Below, one piece after another: positions 19,569-30,089 of a stretch of DNA of 64,000 nt (position 1 is the stretch's first letter; every line of letters starts with the position of its first letter). A model generated the notes under the pieces. The model ran no database searches. It had not been told where the DNA came from and saw only the letters and a list, made by a program, of their open reading frames with translations. This DNA is from Pachyseris speciosa (taxonomy: Eukaryota > Cnidaria > Anthozoa > Scleractinia > Pachyseridae): positions 317,501-381,500 of the forward strand of contig JAEMWC010000359.1 of assembly GCA_016490735.1 (NCBI GenBank), in the 5' to 3' direction. Position numbers and translations under genes: made by a program.

Positions 19569-20910
19569 TTGAGACGTTCAGATCGAAGGGCAGCAATGTC
19601 CGTTGAAAATATCTTCTTCAAAGCAAAAAAGTTACAAATGAAGATACTTTTAGGGAAATCACAAATTGCAATGCGAAAATGTACAGGTGTCAGCAAAAGT
19701 CTTACTGCGGGTCATTTGAAACAACAAGGAGCTTTGGAAAGACTAGTTCATCTTGATGAAGGAGTTAAATTTTTAAGAGCATTGCGAGGGTCTCCTCCTT
19801 ATTTTGAATGTGCTAAAAAATATCTCTTTGCAATGATAATACAGTTAGGCCCAGCAACACTGTTTTGTAGTTTTTCTGCAGCTGAAACGCATTGGATACA
19901 CCTTTTAAGGATTCTTGGTAAACTAGTGGATGGAAAAGAATACTCTGATAATGAACTTGAAAATTTAAATTGGGAACAGAAGTGTAGATTATTTCAAATT
20001 GATCCAGTAACATGTGCAAGACATTTTGATTATCAGTTCAATCAGTTTCTAAACAATTTTCTCTTGAGTAATATTGCACCATTAGGCTCCATTTCTGATT
20101 GGTTTTATAGAGTAGAATACCAGCAGAGAGGTTCACCTCATATTCACATGTTGATATGGATAACAGATACACCAATATTTGGAACTGATGATGACGAAAA
20201 AGTCATCTCCTACATTGATAGAATTATTTCTTGCAGTAAACCTACTGGAAATGTGGACCTACTCAACTTAGTTAACAGACAGATCCACAGACATTCACAT
20301 TCTTGCAGAAAAAGAAATAAGGATGAATGTAGATTTGACTATCCACAACCTCCCATGAATTCAACAAAAATCTTATATCCTCTTGATAAAGACACTCAGC
20401 CGCATGCAGTTAAGTATTATAGAGAAATCTGAACACGTATAAAAAAAAGAAATGAATGACCTTAAAGAAGGTAAAAATATTAGTTTTGATGAGCTTCTTT
20501 GTAATTTAAATGTAACTGAAGAGGATTATAAACTTGCATTGCGTTCATCTCTTAGTTCTCCAACTGTATTCTTAAAGAGGGAACCAAGTGAGTTAAGAAT
20601 TAACAACTACAATGCATCATGTCTGAGTGCATGGAGAGCTAACATGGACATACAATTTATCCTTGATGTTTATGCTTGTGTTGTGTACATTGTATCCTAT
20701 ATATCAAAGGCTCAAAAGGGGATAAGTCAGCTACTTAGAAAAGCATGCGATGAAGCAAAGAGAGGAAATTCAAACATAAAGCAACAAGTTAGAGATCTTG
20801 GTAACAAATTTCTTAAGAGTGTAGAAATATCAACTCAAGAAGCAGTAAATAAATGTTTATTTAGTACTTCAACTTCCCATGAAAAAATCATCTCGACAAG
20901 TAATCTTTAA
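19569..20910 (+). pseudogene. Helentron Rep (HUH endonuclease) domain, frameshifted
   Basis: Rolling-circle initiator that nicks one strand and becomes linked to its 5' end. The Helitron-like N-terminal block precedes the metal-binding H-x-H motif SPHIHML (His codons at 20139 and 20145). After a TGA and a one-base slip in an A-run at about 20430-20450 the frame goes on with MNDLKEGKNISFDELLCNL. It reaches the two catalytic tyrosines in VYIVSYISKAQKG (20686 and 20698, Lys at 20707). A further slip near 20870 leads into the helicase frame. All catalytic residues are preserved despite the lesions, so decay appears recent. Confidence 0.88.
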
Positions 20911-23127
20911 ACACACTGCACCTCCTGAGGAAAGAGTTGAACTTTTAAAACCTTTGAATGAAATTGAAAAGATGGAGGATGATTGTGAAGAAATACACAC
21001 AGGAGGCCTTCTAAAAAGATACACTGAACGACCTCATACACTTGACAGTGTAACTTTGGTAGATTGGGCAGCATGGTATGATGTATGTCATAAACCTAAT
21101 GAAAAGAAAATATGTAAACATGACACTGATAATCTATCACAGGAAAATTTGATTGATGACAAGAATAGTGATGATGAATTTGATTTTGATAATCACATTG
21201 CAAATATCATAAATAATACAGAAACTACTCCATACAAGAAACGATCAAAAGCAAGTATTATCAGAAGTGTTTGGTTCAACAAAGAAGCACACCCAGAAAA
21301 ACATTATCGTGAATTTATTATACTTTTCACCTCATGGAGAAATGAACAAATTGACTTGATTGGAAATTACTCCACCTTTGAAGAACGTTTCTTCCATTTA
21401 AAAGATCAAATATCTACACAAATGAGCCAGTATGCAATTTTCGCTGAACAACTGGATGAAATTCACGAAAATTTAAATGAAATAAATGAAGAACACTTTG
21501 ACTCAATAGCTCCAGACACACAACACACTGAACTCCAAGACGAAACTGAAGGTGCAAATGACTTGCATTGCGATTTCAATGAAACTTATGATTTATCAGA
21601 GGATATTGGAATCCCCCCAGCCTTGATAGCAAGTAATGACTCTCTTGTATTAAACGAAGTCGAAGATCAAGAATACAGAAACATGGTGCAGATGTTGAAT
21701 AAAGGACAAAAAGAGTTTTTTGATCATATTTTACACCTCATTAAAACCTCAAACAAACCATTTTACTCCTTTTTAAGTGGAGGTGCTGGTGTTGGCAAGT
21801 CTCAAGTTGCTAAAGCATTATATCAAGCAGCCCTGAAATATTATTATACTAATGCAGGAGAAGATTTCCAAGAAGTGAGAGTATTACTGTTAGCACCCAC
21901 TGGAAAAGCAGCTTACAATATCAAAGGAAATACAATACATAGTGCCTTTGGAATACCAGCCAATCAGTCTCTAAGAATGTATAAGCATCTCGATTCAAGT
22001 AGACTTAATAGTCTAAGATGTAAACTTGGAAAAGTTAAACTGATATTTGTGGATGAAACTTCCATGGTGGGTAGCTGCATGTTCAATGTGCAAATAAACA
22101 GTAGACTAAAAGATATAAAAGGCAGTAAACAAGATTTTGGAGGTGTCAGCATCATTGCTATTGGTGATTTATTTCAACTGCAGCCTGTTATGGATGGCTA
22201 TATCTTTAAGGATGTGGACAATTCAGAATAATTTATGGTGTACTTGCAACAAACTTATGGCAAAAACATTTTAAAATGTATGAACTTCATGAAGTCATGA
22301 GGCAAAGAGAAAGCAAACTCTTTGCAGAAATTTTGAACAGGTTGAGAGAAGGCAATCACACACAAGATGATATTTTAAAAATAAAAGAAAGACTCATTCA
22401 ACAAAATATCCCTACTTATCCATCTGATGCACCTCACTTGTTTATACAGAATGCTAAAGTAAACGACTTCAATGAACGTGTTCATAATGCTTCCACCAAT
22501 ATGAAATACAATATCAAAGCACAGGATAGTGTTGGTGCAAATTCATCAGAACTGACATAAAAGATTCTTAATCAGATTTCAAACGATCCTCGCAAAACTA
22601 AACAGCTTTTTTCAAATCTCAGACTGAGTGAAGGAGAAAGAGTAGAAATCGCCATAAATATACGAACAGAAGATGGCATTACGAATAGTGCAGCTGCAGT
22701 TATTAAATCTATTCGGCTATATCACAAAGAAAAACCAACTGGAGTTATATGGGTGCAATTTGACCATAACAATGTGGGCGAGAAAACAAGGTATGAAAAT
22801 AGGCAGTTAAATACACCAACAATTGGCCTCACTTGGACTCCAATAAAACCTGTAACTGTTCATTTTAATGTTGGCAGAACCAAAGCTGCTCAAGTAGTTC
22901 GAAAACAATTTCCCTTGCGTCCAGCAGCTGCAAAAACCATACACAGGTCACAAGGAGATACAGAGACAAGAATTGTGGTAAATTTTAGTGCGAAGAAGGC
23001 AATACCTCATATACATTATGTAGGACTCAGCAGGGTAACAACTCTCGAGGGATTATATGTTACTGACCTCACTGAAAACAAAATTACAGTAAGTTCTAAT
23101 GTTAAGGCTGAAATGCAACGACTGTGA
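20879..23127 (+). pseudogene. Helentron helicase (PIF1-like, superfamily 1B), disrupted
   Basis: Unwinds DNA during rolling-circle transposition and is fused to Rep. After a linker (20879-21660) come Walker A GGAGVGKSQ (near 21780), LLAPTGKAAY, Walker B FVDETSMVG (near 22046) and AIGDLFQLQPV. A frameshift near 22228 moves the reading into MYELHEVMRQRESKLFAE. A TAA at 22558 breaks the next part, which then gives AAAKTIHRSQGDT and HYVGLSRVTTLEGLYV, motifs V and VI. The frame stops with TGA at 23125, where a Trp codon would read on into the endonuclease. The length and motif order are complete. Confidence 0.88.
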
Positions 23128-23829
23128 ACACAAGGAACCCTTGACCTTTCCATTTCTCCCCTTTACAAAATCAGTAAGTCTCTGTTCAAAATCTGTTTTC
23201 TCAACGCACGATCCCTTCATAAACACATTGAAGATGTACGCCAAGACCACAATTTCAAAAATGCAGATTTGCTAATCTTTGCAGAAACTAGGTTTTCCTC
23301 ACTTGACAGTGATAGCATGTATGATATGGAAGGATTCACTTTGTTTAGAAATGATAACCACAATTTAAATGTAAGGCCCTATGGTGGTACTGCAATTTAC
23401 AGTCAGCATTCCTTTGTTTCTAGCTTTCCTCTAAAATGTAATATTAATGGGATTGAGATAACCACTGTGAGACTATCCACCCTGCTAAACGTAACAGTTA
23501 CAGCAATCTACCTTTCACCAAAAATCTCTGTAAGACTTCTGTGTTCCTCGCTTATCGAGATATTACAAAATATGTCATTCCAATTCAGAGTTATCATTGG
23601 AGATTTTAACGTCAACTGGATGAATGAAGTAGAAAGAAGGCCTCTTTACAATCTGTTTACACAACTAAATTACAAACAACTCATTTCACAGTATACAACT
23701 GACAACAAAACAATCATTGACCATATATATACAAACATCCCTGATTTTTATATTTCTTCAGGAATCTTGGAAACATATTTTACTGATCACAAGGCCATTT
23801 GGTTGTCCCTTCCATTTCAAATTAATTGA
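23128..23829 (+). pseudogene. Helentron APE-type endonuclease domain
   Basis: Lies in the same frame as the helicase C-terminus, separated only by the TGA at 23125. Landmarks are FLNARSLHKHI, LLIFAETRF (catalytic Glu), VIIGDFNVNW (Asp/Asn pair), TIIDHIYTN and FTDHKAIWLSL (Asp-His). This apurinic-like fold is related to the nucleases of LINE retrotransposons, and its fusion to the Rep-helicase C-terminus separates Helentrons from canonical Helitrons. It ends at a TGA in 23827-23829. Confidence 0.85.
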
Positions 23830-24133
23830 TTCACATTTCCTTTCAATCCAAAACTCAACTTGGAAATTTGTTTCTAGGTCAGTATTTATACATCACTACA
23901 AAACTAATTTAATCAAACCTACATACAAAATGTTCCTAAATCTAGTGATGCAAATTATTCCACAACTCTGTGAGCTAAAATAACAAGTGTTTATTACATG
24001 TGCTGTAGATTAATTTTGTACTATTAATATTTTTAACTTACCTATGTACAGTTAGGTAAGTATTTTGTCTTTATTTCTTATTGAAACTATTTCCATTCTA
24101 CAATATTAACATCTCTCTCATTTCTTTCTAGCC
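23830..24133 (+). other. Spacer between endonuclease and RPA-like gene
   Basis: AT-rich, without coding sequence. A TTTCTTTCTAG tract lies just before the ATG at 24134 and could be an acceptor or a coincidence. Confidence 0.4.
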
Positions 24134-25203
24134 ATGACAACAAATCACAAGCGCAAAGAAAGTGACACTGGCTTCATTCATGATGTAACGTTGATGCAAA
24201 AATCAAAGAAAGGAAGAAATTACTACAACCTCACATTACAAACTTCACCTACTAAATACAAAAGAGTAGTTGGTTTTGACCATAAATCCCATCAGATTGC
24301 AAAACACATGCAAACCACAGGTAGCCCGACTAAGATACTTGGTACAAGAGAGGAAAATGAACAACTGTTCATTAATCAAGGAACAACAATTCTAGAGGCA
24401 AATTAATCTGACATAGACTTCCCTAGCCAGAAACCAACAGCTGTCACTGACTGGAAGTCAAATGATCAAGTATCAGACATAACACTCGACCAAATCAAAA
24501 GTTAAACTAGAAACCAACGTGTGAATGTAAAAGGTGTAGTAACACTTGGAGAGTTGCCACCAAAAGAAGTAGAGAAAAGAAACGGAGAAATTGGCCATGT
24601 CAAAGAGGACTGTGTGATTGAAGATGGCAAAGGAACTTCAACTATACACATATGGGATGACCTTATAAAAACACTCAAGAATGGCAAAAGCTACTATGTT
24701 AAAAACCTCAGCGTCAAAAATTACTCGGGTAACACATTGTTAGGCACAACTCCCAGCATTTTATTTGAAGATGGAGATGCCACAATTTCCCTGGACAAAG
24801 TCAAAGGATCAAAACTTCTGGCCAATGCAGAGAAAAACGTCTCTGTGACTGAATTCAAATTCGTTGATAAGCTAAACATATACTTTATCTGCCAAATAAA
24901 AACATGTAACAAAAAAAATGCCACATATGCCGGGAAAAAAACGTTGTGCAGTGTCCACATTGTGGTGCTTCACAGAAACTAAAGAATGCAACAAAGAATA
25001 TCACTGTAAGACTCTGTGCTGACTTAAATGGACAAGAGGTTTGGTTTACAGCTTTTACAGACACAATTGAAGCATTTTTAAGCAAGAAGAACTTAACTAA
25101 AGCTGCTAAGTCAGATGAAATCAGTGAAGCTCTTCTAGATCTTGAAGACATCAACTTCACATATGACTCTACATCAAACTTCATCACTAAAGTTGCAGAG
25201 TGA
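24134..25203 (+). pseudogene. RPA-like single-stranded DNA-binding protein of the Helentron
   Basis: Starts MTTNHKRKESDTGFIHDVTL. The first segment (to 24404) includes NYYNLTLQTSPTKYKRVV, an OB-fold strand pattern. Two in-frame stops (24404 and about 24503) precede the second segment with VKGVVTLGELPP and GTSTIHIWDDLIKTLKNGKS, a second OB fold. A slip in an A-run near 24910-24945 leads to VVQCPHCGASQKL and VRLCADLNGQEVWFTAF, the zinc-ribbon OB fold as in the RPA1 C-terminus. Helitrons often carry RPA-like genes that may protect the displaced strand. This copy is broken. Confidence 0.78.
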
Positions 25204-25225
25204 TTGTCAGAAATAAGAAGCACTT

Positions 25226-25800
25226 CCAAAAACTTTCTAGTTGTTGATGTTGGTAATTACACCAATGAACAGACACTATTGTTCTGTTGTTGTTATTGTA
25301 AAACAAATTTATTTCTTCTTTACCATAATTTTATTATTTAACAGTTTAGATGTTCCAGTTCCTTGACAAAATCAAAGGACCAGATTTATTTTAGGATAAA
25401 ATGAATCAACACAAAACACATTTCCAAACCTTTTCTAGTTGTTGATGTTGCTAATTATGCCACTGAACAAAGACACTATTGTTCTGTTGTTGTTATTGTA
25501 AAAGACATTTCTTTCTTCCTTACCATAAATATATTATTTAACAGTTTAGATGTTCCAGTTCATTGACAAAATCAAAGGACCTAATTTATTTTAAGATAAA
25601 ATGAATCAACACAAAACACATTTCCAAACCTTTTCTAGTTGTTGATGTTGCTAATTATGCCACTGAACAAGGACACTATTGTTCTGTTGTTGTTATTGTA
25701 AAACACATTTATTTCTCCCTTACGTGTATTATTAAACAATTTACTTTGCTCATAGAAGATGTTGCAGTTCCTTGACAAAGTCAAAGGACCAAATTTACTT
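25226..25800 (+). repeat. Subterminal tandem repeat of the Helentron (about 197 bp, nearly 3 copies)
   Basis: Units start CTTTCTAGTTGTTGATGTT or similar near 25231, 25432 and 25632 and include GGACACTATTGTTCTG and TGTTGTTATTGTAAAA. The last unit is diverged and runs into the 3' terminus. Subterminal tandem arrays are common in Helentron families. Confidence 0.85.
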
Positions 25801-25851
25801 TAAGATTGTTGCAGTTTCCCAAACATAAGAGCAATATGCACCAAAACAAGG

Positions 25852-25880
25852 CAGTGGACACATGTACGCATTGCGTACCT
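25852..25880 (+). repeat. Helentron 3' terminus: inverted repeat plus hairpin
   Basis: CAGTGGACAC (25852-25861) is the inverse of the 5' end. The 15-nt palindrome GTACGCATTGCGTAC follows at 25864-25878, then CT and the resumption of the split MITE. ATTTTT appears on both sides of the element (15282-15287, 25881-25886), so the exact last base is uncertain by up to 6 nt. Confidence 0.75.
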
Positions 25881-26479
25881 ATTTTTAAGTACCTTATGGT
25901 GTTTGAAGTCTAAAGTGTTGTTTTCATAAGCTAGAAGAAGTTTATCTGTTCGGATTTCCTAGCTGAAATTTTAATTGCCCGAAATTGTTAGGGAAAAAAA
26001 TCTTCCTTTGAGAAAATTCAAGCTGAAATGAACCTTCCACGAACTTACTAGGGAACTATTTTCTTTCCGAAAATGCTAGCTGACATTTTTGACTGCCAAA
26101 AACAGCAATAACGACCTTTTCGAAAACCTAAGTGGCTATGATTTCCCAATTGCAAATCTTTTAGGCTACGTTTTAGTTACGAAAATCCGAGTGCAATCTT
26201 TAATCGACGCCGAAATCCCAAGGCGAATTAGCCTCCAAAGAGCAGATATCTACCGAAACTTTTCATTGGGTGCCCCTATTGATCGCAGACGATAGTAGAG
26301 GATAGAACATGGTTCTATCTTCTGCGATCGTCTGCGATCGTGATCGCAGGATCGCAGACGTACGATCGCAGACGATCGCAGAAGTGTGTTTCCATATAAT
26401 CGGAGACGATCGTAGAACATTTTGCGATCTACGATCCGCGATCGTCTGCGATCATATGGAAACCAGCCTTTAAACTCAT

Positions 26480-26618
26480 CCGTAAATGGTTTGAAACCAG
26501 GAGTCATGTCGTAACTAAGAGAAGTTCGATCGTCCGGGTGAGTGTAATCCTGAGAAGGACTGTTTGAAACGACATCGACTGACGTTTCGATCACCTGAGC
26601 GGAAGTCATGAGAGTCAA
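26480..26618 (-). pseudogene. Short coding-like fragment, unrecognised
   Basis: The minus strand reads MTLMTSAQVIETSVDVVSNS and then SQDYTHPDDRTSLSYDMTPG to GFKPFTDEF, where the GATCGC-rich MITE cuts it. The composition is convincingly protein-like, probably the N-terminus of a gene or mobile-element protein. I cannot name the family and do not see its continuation beyond the MITE. Confidence 0.35.
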
Positions 26619-26639
26619 GTGATTTGTGTAACGTCAGTG

Positions 26640-27014
26640 AATGGTATAAGTACTCTGGTCGTTGATTTTAAAAAATCTCATCGCATCACAATTCTCCTTT
26701 ATTCTTGTGATAATACAATTGATTTACGTACGCTTGATTTTCACTGAATTAAATCAACCGTGCATTTGCTGCCTAAATTTGATTCGTTACATTTTCAAAC
26801 AAACGTCAATTAAAAGCATTTTGTCATCGTTCTCATATAATTGCTAATATTGGTCAAGAAAAAGAAAACTGCTCAAAACTTAGCTTTAAAAAGTTGCTCG
26901 CAAATATTGCGAAATTTAAGAAGTCTCTCAAGTTTTGACGTAACATGTACAGAACATCTCGTTCCTTTGATTCGTCTTGTCGAAAGATATGAGGGAACTT
27001 GAACAAAATTTATT
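26640..27014. other. No genes seen
   Basis: AT-rich spacer without supported features. Confidence 0.35.
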
Positions 27015-27330
27015 CTAAGGGCCTGATTACATGGCCGGAACTTCAGCCCGGTTAACCGGGTTGAGATTTTAAATCGGCTTCCAGAAAAATCTTCTTAAAA
27101 AGGCGTTTGAGATCACATGAAGAGAATTTTAGCCCGGTCTCATTCCCAGAGCCCGCACCCCCTTGACCAGGGGACCGCAGGGGTGGGGGGGGGGGGGGTA
27201 TTGAGGTGGGATCAGGGTGGGACGCCCAAACGCCCTGGATGAAATTTCAACCCGGGATGTGATTCGCGATGTAATGGCAACAAAATTTCAGCCCAGTGGG
27301 CTGGGCGAAATTTCAAATTTGCCCTAACTC
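27015..27330. mobile_element. Probable MITE with repeated FATTTCARCCC-like words
   Basis: Starts GGGCCTGATTACATGGCC and contains several copies of the words CAGCCCGG and GAAATTTCARCCC on both strands, a pattern typical of MITEs in this type of genome. A 14-16-nt G run lies at about 27184-27198. The right end is not clear. Confidence 0.4.
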
Positions 27331-28292
27331 TTCCTGTGTTAGCTTCTGTTCATCGTGACTCTTCTTTCTCAGGGTCCAAAACCATGTAAGAAAACAAACT
27401 GTTACACCCTCTTTGCTTTGTCATATCGAAACATGACAGAGGTTTCAAGGTAATGTTGAAGGGCACTTTTTTGCTGTGAGCCAAATGCATTGGTTAGAAG
27501 ACTAAAAACTATTTCTGCAGAGGCTGGTTATCCGTTATAATATTAGACAAGAACAGCATCGAATCATTCGCTTCTGACAAGGATCGAAATAGTCAACCCG
27601 TGATACGTTATCACGTGACAGGTTATTTGTTCGAAAAGTTGATAAACATTCAATAAATTCGCAAAAAGGGTGGTTTTCTATCAAATTGTTCAGTATTTCG
27701 TGCCTGATATGTGCTTTATTTGGCAAAAGTTGCTCAAATAGGGAAACCTTGCTCGCGGTTTCCAAAACCGTAAAAAATTGCTCGAAATACCAAAAGCTGC
27801 TCAAACGTGTCTGAGTTGTCGAGCACAGTCAGGACAGGCCTGCATATACCCGATAGCAATGTAATCTAAACAGAGGACAACAAGCGAAACTGGCAGTCCA
27901 CGATCACAACTAGTATCTTTACACAATCAATTACTGTGCTATGCAAAAGGCCCTGAAATCAACAAAATTTTTGACCCTTACAGCGGGGTGTGTTACTCAA
28001 CAGAATGTCATAGATTTTCTAAAAAAAAAAAAAAACAAAGAAAAAAAAAGACCGCAATAACAACAGCAACTATGGGATATTTCAACATTTCTTATGTATG
28101 TAAATTCGGGATCATTTGCAGTCCAATTTGGGGATCATTTTGCGGTCCCAGGATGATTTGAGGACCCACACAGTTTGGCATTTAAGCCAAAATCTTGCGG
28201 GAACAAATAATTAAATTTAAAGACAGTAGACATATATTAAAGCTAATCCGATAACGAGGAGCTTATGGCCCTCTCTGTCGTCGCCCCAGCCC
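27331..28292. other. No genes seen
   Basis: AT-rich DNA with two A runs near 28020-28050. An 89-codon minus-strand frame at 27535-27804 has no recognisable domain and is not supported. Confidence 0.35.
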
Positions 28293-28295
28293 TAA

Positions 28296-28668
28296 ACCGC
28301 GGTCAAACGTAAAAAAAAACGTAAAAAAACGTAAAAAAAAGTCCTTTTAAGACAAGGTTTTTACGTTGAGAGCTGAAAGATGATAAGTCTTTCATCAGTC
28401 TGTCAGTTTACTAAATTATTTTATGAATTACTAAAAAAAAAGTTGTGAGTCTTTTTAAAGCGAAGAATGTGGTCACTGGTCGCGGTGTGTTTTTGTTTTC
28501 TGTTTCAATACGTGACTTCCGGAAAACCGATTCACCTTATTGTTCCTAAAACTGTTTTAGTAATTCATAAAATGATTTAGTAAACTCACAGACTGACGAA
28601 AAACTTATTGTCTTTGAGCTCTTAACGTAAAAACCTTATCTTTAAAGGACTTAACGTTTGACCGCGGT
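28296..28668. mobile_element. Foldback MITE, 373 bp, TAA target duplication (Tourist/Harbinger-like)
   Basis: Ends ACCGCGGTCAAACGT and ACGTTTGACCGCGGT are perfect inverted copies, with TAA directly on both sides (28293-28295, 28669-28671). The arms continue to pair through most of the element (for example TTTACTAAATCATTTTATGAAT against its inverse). The 3-bp TAA duplication fits PIF/Harbinger-derived MITEs. Confidence 0.85.
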
Positions 28669-28671
28669 TAA

Positions 28672-29240
28672 CCCCAGCTCTTTTCTCCTCGTGAGCATGA
28701 TCGCGGTTTAGTTTAGACGTGGAAACGACTTAGTCAGTGGTGTTCTACATAAGGGTTTAGTCTTGTCTTGTGTTACGCTTTGTTGGTCGAGTGATTGTTT
28801 CAAGAAACTGCATGTTAAAGCTTTGCTTTCCATTGTGGACTGGCTTCACTCACTGGCATAATGAACAAAAAATAAACGAGGTAAGCTGCATTAATTTTAG
28901 CCTACTCTTTGTACAGCTGTACACAAACTTTTAGTGCTCAGTCTTGTGTTTTTTTTTTCTTTAGAAGGTTAAAGTTGTTGGGTTTCCACTTTGAATTAAG
29001 CTCATATTAAATTATGCTTCGGAATGTCCTCAGTTGTTTCCATGCATGTACTGTTAACCTTTCAATTCCGAGAGTACACAAGCCAAATACCCTACATGTA
29101 TAAAGCTTACATGTGTTAATTTTTTTGGGGTTTGGAAAATATTCAAACAAAAGCAAAGGGGAGCACTGATGAAAATTAACCATGCTTGCCTCATTACTGA
29201 AAACCATTAGTGACGTCAACTGCTGAAGCATGGGTGACCT
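28672..29240. other. No genes seen
   Basis: No supported coding sequence or repeat. Confidence 0.35.
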
Positions 29241-30089
29241 GAAAACACTGGCCGCCGGTCCATGGATCCCACTACAGACCGGGTCCATGGACTATGTTAC
29301 ACACTGGCCCACGGACTACCCCTACTGATAACTCCCCCCCCCACCCCCCACCCCGTACTGAACCCCCTAAAAAAATGGTAACAAAAGATGGCAACTAGAT
29401 ATCTGATTTACTTAGTTTGTCTGGAAAAGCCATTCACGTGGGTGAAATTTCGACTATTAAGTGCAAATATTGCTGCCTCCTTCAGTTTGGTGATGTATGG
29501 AGGACCAAAGTACCTCGAAATATCGCCAACTTGCTAATGGGGTTGAGAGCTGACAAAGAGCATGACCAATAACTTAGTTTTACTTGTATGCTGTCCTTTC
29601 TGTCCTTGTGTATTATTTACCTCCACTTTTTTTGGGCTCATTTCCACACCACACGGGTTCATTATCTCATCCCAGGCTTCACAAAATAGTGCTCCTTCGG
29701 CAAAGAAAGATGTGTCGATGTCCGTTTCACTGTTATGAGTTCAGTTGCCAAATCTTTAAACAGGGTGATTTTGCTATGAATGATAGAGAAGGGAAAGTAC
29801 TGATAACAGAGTAATTCACATATGAAAAGCAGCAACTTTTGCATCACAAGAAGACAATACAGCAGCAATATTTGCGCAGCATAATAGTTGAAATTTCGCC
29901 CACATGAGTGGCCTATCCAGACCAACAGTAAGTAAATCAAATCTCTACTTGTCACTTTTTGTTTCCATTGTTTTTTTAGGGGGCCAGTGTGGGTGGTGGG
30001 GTCAGTAGAGGTAGCCTGTGGACTGGTCTGTAAAGTAGTCCATGAACCCAGTCAGTAGTGGGGTCCATGGACCGGGGGTCAGTGTTTTC
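29241..30089. mobile_element. Non-autonomous element with inverted arms of about 210 bp
   Basis: The left arm begins GAAAACACTGGCCGCCGGTCC and the right arm ends ACCGGGGGTCAGTGTTTTC. The arms (about 29241-29455 and 29885-30089) share inverted copies of GGTCCATGGACY, the YCTACTGA block and the AAATTTCGCCCAC-type inner edge. The 430-bp centre carries no credible gene. Flanks GGTGACC and GGTAACC are similar but not identical, so a target duplication is unproven. Long arms without genes fit a MULE- or foldback-type element. Confidence 0.75.

Larger units (their letters stand above)
15288..25880 (+). mobile_element. Helentron (Helitron2-type rolling-circle transposon) with OTU, Rep-helicase, endonuclease and RPA modules
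   Basis: Boundaries come from the split MITE on either side. The 5' end GTGTCTACTG has an inverted partner CAGTGGACAC (25852-25861) slightly inside the 3' end, the asymmetric inverted repeats known for this class. A short palindrome, GTACGCATTGCGTAC, closes the 3' end (25864-25878). Order on the + strand: 2A-like motif, OTU protease, zinc-binding segment, HUH Rep, PIF1-like helicase, APE-type endonuclease, then a separate RPA-like gene and a tandem repeat of about 197 bp. At least four frameshifts and several stops show that the copy is dead. A 938-bp piggyBac-like MITE sits inside. Length is 10.6 kb, or about 9.65 kb without that insert. Confidence 0.85.
15237..26278 (+). mobile_element. hAT-like MITE split by the Helentron
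   Basis: The left piece 15237-15287 starts CAGGGGCTCCCAACG and matches the 12435 copy up to GGCATTTTT. The right piece 25881-26278 begins ATTTTTAAGTACCTTATGG and runs to the terminal TTGGGTGCCCCT. The two pieces join at exactly the point where the complete copy reads GGCATTTTTAAG. Flanks are TTAATC (15231-15236) and TTGATC (26279-26284), a 6-bp target duplication with one change, matching the GCGCAA duplication of the intact copy. Confidence 0.85.
14853..26472. mobile_element. MITE of GATCGC-rich type, split by nested insertions
   Basis: The left end near 14853 has GCCTGGTTTCCATATGATCGC and the right end near 26472 has the inverse, GCGATCATATGGAAACCAGCC. Subterminal regions on both sides are packed with GATCGCAGAC or GATCGCAAAC words and a second internal GTTTCCATATAATCG. 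The left half (to 15236) and right half (from 26285) are separated by a hAT-like MITE that itself contains the Helentron. Without these inserts the element is about 0.57 kb. A target duplication at its outer ends is not clear, so two independent solo ends remain possible. Confidence 0.6.

Noticed and set aside
27535..27804. 89-codon minus-strand gene
   Set aside because: No recognisable domain, no splice context and no partner exons.
29584..29814. 76-codon frame in the centre of the long-armed element
   Set aside because: No transposase motif, and the composition fits non-coding DNA.
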